Origin: Chitinimonas_A lacunae
GTDB taxonomy: Bacteria > Pseudomonadota > Gammaproteobacteria > Burkholderiales > Chitinimonadaceae
Direction: 5' to 3'
NCBI RefSeq assembly: GCF_042650885.1
Contig: NZ_JBHSBU010000002.1
Coordinates: forward strand, 233,122-297,121
Length of the DNA: 64,000 nt
A program made the translations under genes and the position numbers. This document shows positions 12,201-24,200 of the stretch, piece after piece (the stretch's first letter is position 1; each line of letters opens with the position of its first letter). A model generated the notes under the pieces. The model ran no database searches. It was given only the letters and a program-made list of their open reading frames with translations, and had not been told where the DNA came from.

Positions 12201-15200
12201 CCGCTGGCTGCGTCGACCTTGCTAAAAGATGGCTTGACGCTCGCCGATGTCGAGGCAGGTCTTAAGTCGGATGCCCGTCATGACCAGACCACACGTCTGG
12301 GTTATGACTCTGTCGGTCGTGTCACTCATCGCATCGACGGTCTGGGCCACGTCACGATGCTGAGCTATGACGGTGCAGGTCATGTGTTGCAGACCCGTAC
12401 CTATAGGCAGGCTACCAACCTCGCCTTGTGGGACAAGGAAGGTCGGATTACTGCGGTTTCGCATGCCGATGATGTCGTCAGCTACCGTTTCTACGACGAG
12501 GCTGGCCGTTTGCGCTATCAGGTCGATGGCGGTGGCTACGTTACCGAGTCGTCCTACGACAAGGCAGGTCAATTGAGCCGACGCGTAGTGTATGGCCGAG
12601 CCATCACCTATAGCGGTGCACCAACCCTGATCGATCTGCAACGTCTGCCGGCTGAGCCTGATCGTCTCCTCGATGCAATCGAAACCTATCACTACGACGG
12701 TGCCGGTCGTCTGGCACTGACCATCGACGGTGCTTCACGTGTGACCCGCAAGGTTTACGACGGTGAAGGCCGTATCGTCCAGACCATCCGTTTTGCCGCA
12801 CTGTTCGACCCGGCCAAGGGCCTGGTACCGTTCGAGAAAGCTGGTCTGGCCGACCGGATCGAAAACACCGTCTATGACCGGCTCGGCCGAGCCGTCTTCG
12901 TGATCGATAACGAAGATCGCATTACCGAGATGCGTTACGACTATCTCGGCCGAGTGGTGGAAGAGATCGATCGCGGTGAATTCAAGGTGAGCCAGATCAC
13001 CGAACTCGATACCGCTGCCGCGATTCGCGCCCGGTTCGGCGCCCTTGAATCGGGCGACGACCGTATCCGCCATTTCTACGATCAGGCTGGTCGGAAGGTC
13101 TACACCATCGACGCCATCGGCCGGGTGACCGGGTACCGCTACGACGCAGTTGGTCGCTTGCTGACCAGCGTGCGTTATGCCACGCCGGTCGACGGCGAAG
13201 TGAGGCTGGCTGGGCTCAATGAACGCTATGCCACGATTGGCAAGCAGGACCGCTTTGAATATGTGGTCCATGACCATGGCGGCCGCGAACGCTTCCGCGT
13301 CAATGCCGAAGGTCAGGTGACCGAGATGATCTACGACGCACTTGACCAGGTGCGCGAGAAGATCGTCTACGAGAAGCCCATCGACCCGCACACGGCGAGC
13401 AGTGAGTTCGCAGTGCTGCAACAGCTCAAGCCACAGACCGGCGACCGTCACGAATATTACGACTACGACGCCAACGGCCGTCTGGTCGAGCGCACCAATG
13501 TTGCCGGTTACAAAGAAAGCTGGACTTACGGCGCGACGGGTCGTGAGACCAGTCATATCGATGTGATGGGCAATGTCTCGCTTCGCGATTACGACAACCG
13601 TGATCTGATGCGCAGCCAGACCAACGCTGAAGGCGAAGAAAGTCGTTTCGAGTACGAAGCGCGCGGTCTGATGAACAAGGCGACCGATGCCGAAGGTCGT
13701 AGCGTCAGCAAGCGCTATGACGGTGCCGGCCAACAGTTGGCCGAAGCCGACGGTTATGGCAAGGAAGAGATCTACGGTTACGACAGCTTTGGCCGTCGGG
13801 TCAGCACGACTGACCGGCTGGGCAATGTGGTGCGTAACGACTACGACCGTGGCGATCGCCTGCTCAAGTCGAGCGATGCGCTGGGCTTGCGCGAGCAGCG
13901 CGTCTACGACCGCCGTGGCAATCTGACCCAGGCAATCGACGGTCGCGGCAACGCGGTTTACCACTACTACGACCGCGCTGACCGTCTGGTGCAGTCGGTC
14001 AATGCCGAGCGTGAAGCGACCGAGTTCACCTACAGCGTCTTCGACGAGAAAGTCGCGGTTCTGCGTCACGCTGAGCGGGTCGCCGAACGCTATCTCAGCA
14101 GTGCCCCCGAATGGAAGGCCAACGCCAAGGACCAGAGGGAAAGCTGGGTCTACGACCAGCTCGGTCGCTTGACGACTGCGACGGCCGCCGATGGCGGCAA
14201 GACCATCTACGGCTATACCGCCTTTGGCCAGCGCGACAGCATCACCGATGCCGCCGGCCGGGTATTCCGCTTTGGCTACGATGTCCTGGATCGCAAGACC
14301 TGGGAAACCGACGCATTGGGTTACGCCACCGAGTATCAATACGACAAGCTGGGCCGCCGCTTGAAGACGACCCTGGCCCAGTATCTGGTGAAGCCGGGTG
14401 AAGCCGGTTACGACGCGCGACTGGCCGAGCGGGCACGGCCGACCGTGCTGGAAGCGGACTATGACCGCGTAGGACGACTGCTGTGGTCGACTGACGGTGA
14501 AGGCTACAAGACCACTTACCACTACGACCATTCGGGCAACCGTATCGAGACGATCGACGCCAATGGCCATATCAGAAAGACGGAATACGACGCCAACAAC
14601 CGGACGTTCAAGGAAATCAACGGTGAAGGCGACACCGTTCGCTATGTCTATGACGCCGTAGGCAATCGCATCGAGAAGACCGATGGCGAAGGCCAGACCA
14701 CGATCTATCGCTACGACCTGCGTCGCCAGCTGAAGGAAACCCAGGATGCACTGGGCTTCGTGGTCAAGCATGACTACGACCTGGCTGGCAATCGCGTCAA
14801 TACCACCGATGCGCTCGGCAATGTCAGTAAGGTGGTCTATGACCAGGCCAATCGTGTCCAGCAGGAAATCGACCGGCGTCTGTTCGTCACCGACTACGCC
14901 TACGACGCCTTCGGCAATCGCAGCGAATATCGCCGTGGCGGCTTCACCACGCGCTATGAATACGATCTGCTCAACCGGATGGCGAGCCAGGTCGATGGCG
15001 AAGGCTTCCGTACCGAGTATGGCTATGACATCTATGGCAACCGTAATGAAGTACGTCAGGCGATCGATCAGGCCGGCCGAAAGTGGAGCATTCGCAAGAC
15101 CGGCTACAACGCCGGAAATCAGGAAATTTACCGTCTCAGCGCAGAAGGCTATCTGGAGACGCGCGACCACGACGCACTGGGCAACCTGTTGTCCAGCACG

Positions 15201-18200
15201 CTGTACGCCAAGCGTGCCGATCAAAGCGGTGCGCTGCCGCGTCCGCAGGCGGGCGATGCCGGTTGGACGACCAGCTTTACCTACGACAAGCGTCGCCTGC
15301 TGCTGACCCAGACCAACGCCGATGGCCAGATCACTCGTCACGAGTACGACCCGATTGGCCAGTTGCGGGCCAAAACCGAGTTCTTCAGCAGCGACAAGGC
15401 ACGTATTACCCGCTTTGGCTATGACAAGGCGGATCGCAAGGTCAGTGAAATCAATGCTCTGGGCGTGGAAGTCCGAACCGCTTACGACCGTGCGAGCCGG
15501 GTGACGAGTCGTACCGACGGTTTCGGTCTGACCACGGCGCGCACCACAAGCTACGAGTTCGACCAAGTCGGCAATCTGAAGCGTGAAACCGACGCGCTGG
15601 GCTATGTGACCTATCACGAGTACGACGGCAACCGTAATCTGAAACTCAAGCGCGAAGCCGTTGGCACCAGGGAGCAGCGTGAGACGCGCTATGACTACGA
15701 CGCCCGTGATGCGTTGCAGTGGCTGCGCGCCAGCGATGGCATCCAGCGTTTCGATTACGACGCCTTCGGCAACAAGATCCTGGTGCGACTGGGCCTCGAT
15801 GACAAGGGCCCGACCAATACCTTCGTCTACGACAGCCGTGGTTTGCTGAAGCGTTCGAAAGACGGCATGGGCGTGGAAGCCAAGTTCGAATACGACGGCC
15901 TGGGCAACCGTATCGAGACGCAGCAGGCAGCCAATCAGGCTGGCAAGACCCGGACCTCCAGTCAGGTGTTCGATCTAGACGGTCGCTTGATCGCCGAGAC
16001 CAATGCCCTGGGCTATACGACCAGCTACGAGCGGGATGCGCGTGGCAACGCAACAAAAATGACCGGCGGTCAGTATCTGCTGAAGCCGAGCGATCCAGGC
16101 TATCGGGCCGATCTGGCTGCCGTGGCACGCCCTGCCGTGACCACGCTCACCTATGATGCGATGGGTCGTTTGCACACGTCGCTAAGCGCCGAGGGGGTGT
16201 TGACCACCCATACCTATGACGCTGCCGGCAATCTGGAAACGGTCACCCTGTCGGCCGCAGATGGCAGCGACGCGCGCGTGACCCGTCACGAATACGATGT
16301 GCTGGGTCGCCGTACCAAGACCACCGATCCGGAAGGCTTCGCTACCCGCTGGACCTACACCGAATTCAACGAGAAGAAGACCGAGACTGTCGGCCTCTAC
16401 GAGATTCAACCGGGTGAGCCCGGCTACGATGCGGAGAAGGCCCAACATGCCGCGCCGAGTACCACGAGTTACGAATATGACAAGCTGGGGCAGCTGACCC
16501 GGACGACTGACGGCCGTGGCGTCGTCACCGCCTACACCTACGACGGTCTGGGCAACAAGCTCACTGAGACCCGGGCCTACGGTACTGCACAGGCAAGCAC
16601 CACGACTTATCAATACGATGCGGCCGGCCGGCTGGCCGAAGTGACGACCCCCGGTGGCGCTCGCGTCAAAACCGTCTATGACCCGCTGTTCGGTGACAAG
16701 GTGGCGCGTCAGGAAACCTTGCAGAGCATCGGCAAGGACAAAGACGGCAAACCGAAGGAAGTCTGGCTGATCCAGACCTTCAGCTACGATGCCAACGGTC
16801 GCGCGACCAAGGAGTTGACCACGGCAGGCCAGGCGTTGACTCATGGCTATGACGTTTTTGGCAACCGTACCGACCTCAAGAACGACAAGGTCAGCTATAC
16901 CACGCTGCACGTCGAATACGATGCGCTGAACCGCAAGATCGCGGAAGTCGATGGCGAAGGCGCCCGTACCGAATACGTCTACGACAGCCGTAACAATCTG
17001 ATCGAGAAACGTAATCCGCTGGGTCAGAGCAGCTACTTCTACTACGATCGCGACAACCGATTGATCGGCACAGTCGATGCCGAAGGTGGGGTTGTGAGCT
17101 ATCAGCACGAGCTGAGCGGTCAGCAAAGCGTGATCGCAAAGTATGCGACGCGCACGGCTGTCAAGGGCGGACTCGACCTGCCCGCTGTGGCAAGCATTGC
17201 CGACGATCGGATCGAACACCGCCTCTACGACCGCAATGGCCGACTCAAGCAGGTCACGACGGCCGATGGCAGCGTCACGACCTATGTGCGCGACAGTCGC
17301 GGCAATGTGCTGTTCGAGACACAGTTTGCCAATCTGGCCGCGCCACGCCGCACGCAGTACAGCTACGACGCGGTGGACAATGTGCTCACGCAGTGGAACC
17401 CGGACGGTACGCTGCACAGTTATCAATACGATCTGCTGGGCTTGTTGAAGCAGACCCAGATCCGGGAAAACTCACCTGTCCGGCTACGGACGCTCGCCTA
17501 CGAGTACGACCGGGACGGTCGCCAGACCGCCGAGGTCATCGAGCCCGATACGCTGAATATCCGTAACGCCATCGAATACGATCTGGTCGGCAACATCGTC
17601 GCCCAGATCGACGGCAACGGTAATCGCAAGGTCTCGGAATACGACCAGTACAACCGTCCGACCGCTCTCTACGTGGTCGGTGAAGGCAACAGCCGATACA
17701 CCTACGATGCGATTGGCCGGGTGGAACAAGTGCGCTCCGAAAAGGGAGGCGTCACCAAGTTCACTTACGACAACACGGACCGCAAGCTCAGCGCCACGCA
17801 GATGGAAGGCTGGCGCACGCTGTCGGGCGACAGCGGAACATCGATTGAAACCCGCTACCGCTACGACGCGGCCGGCAACCTGGTCCAGACCCTGCGTCAG
17901 GACGGTTCGCGCGATACCCGCTACTACGACGGCAATGGCCGTATGGTGGCGCAGATCGACGTCGATAACGTGTTCCACCGTTATGTCTACAACGCCTTCG
18001 GCGAGGTCGAGAAGGAAACCCTGTACATGACCCGCCTTGACGGCGGCGCGCACGATCCCAAGGTGATGCCGAAGGATCCAGCCGGCGACTCGGTGGTGAC
18101 CGAGACCCGCTACGATCTCGGCGGTCGGGTCAAGACGATCCGTCATCCAAAGGTCATGGTCGGTACGCTTGACACGCTTGTGGCAAACCATCCGGCAGTG

Positions 18201-21200
18201 AGGCAAACCGAGGTTGCCCATGAGGAAACCCGCCTATACGACGGTTACGGCAATCTGATCGACAGCATCGATCGGCAGGGCCGTCGTACCTTGCAGTATT
18301 TCGATCTGATGGGGCGGGTGATCGCCAAGATCGACAATGCCGGCTATATGGTCGAGTGCGTCTATGATGGCGCGGGCAATATTCTGACCGAAAAGACCTA
18401 CAAGGAGCCGTTGACGCTGACGGCCGAACGCCCGGCAGCCAAGCCCGTGCCTGCCGGCGAAGTGCTGGTGATCGACAACACCTACGATCTGGCCAATCGC
18501 CTTACCCGGCGAGAGGATGCCGCCCGGGATATTAGTCATTCCGACGGCAGCTTCAGCCGCGATGTGCGGCCGGTGACGGCACTCTTCTACGATAAGGCCG
18601 GCAATGTGCTGCGCAAGGAAATCGGCGTGGGACTGCCGGGCGCGCAGATCGAGTACTACTTCTACGACGCCAACAACCGTCCGATCGCGCGTGTCGATGG
18701 CCGTCGCACCCTGACGCTACTCAAGACCAATATCCACGGCAAGTCACTGATCGAACAGCGCTTTGCCAACCGCGTGGCGGATTCGGTCGACCTGGCGAAT
18801 TTCAAGGGCGGCTGGGCCGAGCTCTACGGCTTGGTCGGGGCCAACGAGCACGATCAGGTCACTCGTTACGACTATGACAGCCTGGGCCGCTTGACCAAGG
18901 AAGAGCAGGTCGGCGGCAAGCTGACCTATGGCAGCGATGGCGCACTGACGCAGTTCGGTCAGTACACCTTGCTGACCAAGACCTATGCCTATGACAGCAA
19001 CGGCAACCGCAGCGTCATCAAGGATGCACGTGGCAATGAAACGCTGAGCGCTTTCGATGCCAAGGGTCGATTGGTTGGCACCGTAGACGCTCTGGGTTCC
19101 GGCACCGTGATCCAGTACGACGCGGCCGGCAACCGGACGCTGGTCTATACCGGCGAGGTCAAGAACCGTTCTGCCGAAGCCAGTAATTTCGTGGTGCGGC
19201 AAGGCGCCGGGCTGCGTATCGATTGGCAGCTCAAGGAAGACCGCCCGGCCGGCAGGACCTGGGTGGTGTACGGCACCGAATCGCAGACCGATATTGCCAA
19301 ATACGCCCATCGCGACGGTGTACAGCCGTCGACGGCCGGGATCCATTGGGCCCAGCTACAGATTCAGCCGCAGCCGACGGCAGGAAGTCGAATCTTCTTC
19401 CGGGTCGTGACGGAGGATGATGCTGGCAATCTGCGCTGGAGCGACGAGAAGGTCTTTACGGTCGAAGCGCAGTTCCGCAAGGCCAGCGTCGAAGATCTGG
19501 GCAGCAATCGCCTCAAACTGCAGTTCGAATTCGACGCCGCCGTCACGCGGCCGATGCTCAACTGGGGACTCGACAACAAGCGCGATCAGCTCGCGGCGCT
19601 CAAGCCGCTTGGCAACAATCGCTACGAGGTCGAGCTGAGTGGCATCAGCGATCTGAGACTGCTCAGCTTCTACACCAGTTGGCAGGACAGCACCGGTAAG
19701 ACGCAGAGTTCCGGCGTGCAGTCGCTACAGACCACCAGCCGCCGCGATACGGTCCAGGTGCAGATACAGCACATGATCGCCGGCAGCGATGTGGTCGAAG
19801 GCGATAAGTATGGCTACCAGATCAGCTTGGCAGCCAATCTGTCGTCGTTGCAGAAACCGACTACGGTGATTGCACAATGGCGCCGCGAAGGCAGCAGTGA
19901 CGACGCGCGCGAGACCAGCCTCCAAGGTAACGATCAAGGCAGCTATCGCTTCCAGCTCGGCAGTCCCCTCACCCCGCTGGTGGCGGGCGACTACGAAATC
20001 CGTCTGTTTGCAGTCCACCCGAACAGTGGCGAGCGTTACGAAGTCAGCCGCTTTGTCTATCGCCTCGATCCGCTCAAGGCCAAACCGGCCCCGACCGATC
20101 CGAACGCGACCGTCATCAACGATCCGTCGGCACAGGTCACGATCGGCAATACCAGCTTCAAGGTGCCCAATCCCGAATACACCGGGCAGTGGGCCTTGGT
20201 CGATGGCTGGTTGCAACCCTCGACCCGCCGCGACGACATCATCGTGGTCGAAGGCACGGGTCTGAGCTCCGGCATCCATGTGCTCGACATGCTCTATACC
20301 CGCGATGTTGCGGATAGTCATACCACCACGATCAAGACAGGCCCGGCCACCAAGGAAGACTCGGTCACCAATTACAAGGGACCGATGCTGAGTCTGGCCG
20401 CGACGCTGACGCCAGCGCGCCAGGAACAACTGAAGAACGGTCTCTATATCGCCTATGCAGGCGCTGCGTTTACCAGCAACCCTGATCCGCTGTCGAAAGA
20501 CTACAACCGCTTCCAGATGCCGAATCTGGGCAACGGCCAATTCGGCTGGAGCACGCCGCTTGAGAATCGCGATACCTATCGCGTGATCCTGTACGGCCTC
20601 GATGCCAACAACAAGCCGGTGATCCTGCATAACGGCTTCCTGGCCGATCTGAACAAGCCCTCGACCCAGATCAATGTCGATGGCGCGAGCTTCACCGTTA
20701 CCTGCACCGAGCAGACCACAACTGGTGGCACGATCACGGTGCCGATTCCCGACACCTACAAGCTCGAGATGGCGTTCGATCTGAGCGCCAAGGAGCGTGC
20801 GTCGATTGCTGGCGACGGCAGCCTGGCGCTGCAACTGCGTTCGCGGCCCACCGGTACCGATCTCAAGAACTATGCACTGAAGGCCGACGCCAACGGTCGC
20901 TTTGCGCTATCGGTCAATGTGCTCAAGGGCGATTACGAGATGAAGGTCAGCTATCTCGACAAGGATGGCCGTCAGGTCATCGTCGAGTGGCAACGTCTGG
21001 ACCTGCAACGTGGCAAGACTGAGGTACGCCAGAGCACGGTGGTGATCGGCGAAGAGCGCAATGCCAAGCTCAGCAGCAATGGCCAGACGATTACCAGTTC
21101 CGAAGGCGGCATCTTCTACGGTGTGAAGAGCGGTGGTGTCGGCAGTTATGAACTGAGCGTGATGACCTCGCTCAGCGACGGTCAGTCTGTCCAGAGCGAC

Positions 21201-24200
21201 AGCAAAAAGCGTGGCCAGGTCCAAGAAAGTCGTTTTGATGCCATGGGCCGGCGCATCGCTGGTCGTGACGCCGATGGTGTTTGGCGCGAGTTCAGCTATG
21301 ACCTCGCCGGCAATGCGATTTCGACCCGGGCGTACGGAGACGAGACGCCCGACTCCGCCCTATTGTCGACCAGCTATACCGCCTACGACGGTCGCGGCCG
21401 CGTGACGGCCCAGTACAGCACCGCGTTCGAAGCCGGAAAGCAGGCGGCCGGCGATACCGCAACGCTGGAGGCTTTCGGCGCCAAACAGTTCGACCGGACC
21501 ATCACCCGCTATCGCTACGACTGGGCTGATCGCGTGATCGGTCAGGGGATGGGCGCGGACAGGAAACTGCTCGATGTCGATTTCCAGCTCGATCCGGTCA
21601 AGCATACCCGCCAGCTGAGCCGTTACGACGCGCTGGGCCAGCTGGTCGAGAGCATCGATGGAAAGGGCAACGTCACCCGGTACTTCTACGATCTGCAAGG
21701 CCGCCGCACGGTGGTCGTGGATGCCCGCGGCCATAGCACCACGTCGCGTTACGACCGTTGGGGCGATCTGGTGTCGGTCACCAATGGCGCCGGCGATACC
21801 GAGACCTATGTCAACGATACCTTCGGCCGCCGGATCGAGAAGACCGACGGAAACGGCAACAAGACCAAGCTGGTATATGACCAGTTCAACCGTCTGCTGC
21901 AAGAAGGCGAGAAGAACTTCTACCAATACGATGCCAACGGCAACCGGACTGAAACGCTGGTGGCCAGACAGCGCATCGTGCAGGACTACGATGCCCTCAA
22001 CCGCATCGTGGCCACCCACACTTGGCAAAACAGACAGGAAATCATCGAGCGTCGTACTTACGACGTCTTTGGCAATGTCAGCAGCGAAATCGACGGTGAG
22101 AATCGGGTCAAGACTTACGAATATGGTGAGTTTGGTCGTCTGAAGGCGATGATCGACGAAGGTGGCGTCCGATTCAGTTATGACTATGACGCCCTGGGGA
22201 ATCAGATCTCCGAGAAGAGTGCCCAAGGCAAGGACATCGTCAAGCAATATGATGCCGCCGGCCATCTGACCAAGATCATCGATCAGGCTCAGCCGGGTCA
22301 CGAAAACACGACGACCTATCTCTATGACGCGCTCGGTCGCAAGATCCGCGAGATCTTCGACGGCTGGAGCTATAGCGCCCCCGACCACCCGATCGAGAGG
22401 CAGGAAGGCCGCGATACTTCCTATCGCTATGACGAGGTCGGCCGTCTGGTCGGCTGGTTCGATCTGCGGACCAATCTCGGTACCCGTTATCAATACGATG
22501 AAGTAGGCAACCGCCAGCGCGTCTATGAGACCAACGGTCAGGGCGTGTTCGACCATCATTACAGTTTCGATGGGGCTAACCGCGTCAAAACCATCCATCA
22601 AGGCGGCGAGCTGCTGCATGCCTACGATTACGACCGCAATGGCAATCGGGTCGTCGATATCGACAAGGGTGTGACGTATCGCTACTGGTATGACAGCAAT
22701 AACCGAGTCACCCACTCGGAATGGCAGGTTCGTCCTGATAAAGGCGCCTACGAGGTGGGCTATGGCAAGGGGGATGCGGTCAATACGGCCTTCGATGTAC
22801 CGCAGAACGATTCGACCTCGATTTCCTCAGACCCGTGGGAAATCAAGGTTGGCACGCCGCTGGGTTACCCCAGCATGTCGCTCAAGCAGCTGGCACGTGA
22901 TTACCTGGGCAATGCCGAGCTTTGGAATGTCATCCAGGTCGATGGCGAGCCGGTCAGTGATGGCGATCTCTATCTGAGCAACCGCACCGTTCGGATTCCG
23001 AAGACCCTGCGCGCGCTCGCTGGGCTGACCTATGGCAGCGGCGAAGGCTGGCGCTGGATTGCCGAGGCAAATGGATACAATTCTGCCAACACGAATCCAG
23101 ATGCACTGCTGCCTTCTGGTCAAACGATCAAATTGCCGCATATGTGGCGTCGTACCTGGAAATACGACGACAACGGCAATGTGACCGAGCAGACGGCTGG
23201 CTACGGCTACCGTATCTCGCAGAAGACGGTGAGCGAGTATTACGAGAACAACCGCCAGTACCATAGCGACACCTTTGGCCTGGTGGAACCCCAGCGGCCC
23301 AAGCGCGATCTGCGCTGGTCCTATACCCCGTTCGGGGCGGTAGAGATTGCCTGGAATGCGCGCGACAGTAAGTCGCCGACGGGGGTTCCCAAGTACTTCT
23401 ATCTGGCGCTGACCCAAGGCAGCTATCAAACCTACGACCGCAGCGGCCGCGTCACGCGGATCGACACGCGCCTGTTCGACTATTCGCAGACGCCGAACCG
23501 GATCGAGTGGCAGCACAACATGGCCTGGCTGGGGGCTGGCGAATCAAAGCAGACCGATCTGCACTATCGCTATGACTACTTTGCTGATGGCCGGGTGAAG
23601 TCGGTCACCGTCAACGGTGACAAGAACGCCAGCGGCGCCAGCAGCTTCGGCTACGACGCCAACCGCCGCCTGCGCTATCAGTGGCTGGGCAAGGGCAATG
23701 GCATGAAGCGGCCGGAAATCAGCCATTTCGAGTACGACAACGAAGGCCATATCCTCAGCAAGTATCACGACAGTGGCCGGGATGGCGAGAAGCCAACCAT
23801 CAGTCGCTATATGTACGCCAATGGCCAGGCGGTAGGAGAAACCTTCCAGAATCCGCAGGGGGTCTTCAGCGTCATGCTCGATGAGGGTCGCTATGCCACC
23901 ACGCGCAAGATCGATGGCAGTTTCCCCACAGGCAGCACGGCAGACTACACCGCTCAGGGCGGCGAGAGTCTGCAGCATGTGGCGGCCATGCTCTATGGCA
24001 ATCCTAACCTGTGGTATCTGCTGGCTGACGCCAATGGCCTGAGCGCTGACAGTGTTCTGCCGGCCGGGCGCAAGCTGGTGGTGCCCAATACGGTGCGGGC
24101 CAACGAAGCCAATGCCAACACCTTTGCGCCTTATCGTGAAGGGGAAATCACCGGCGGGCAGCTGCCCAACGTCAATATGCCGGTGCCTAAGCCCAAGTGC

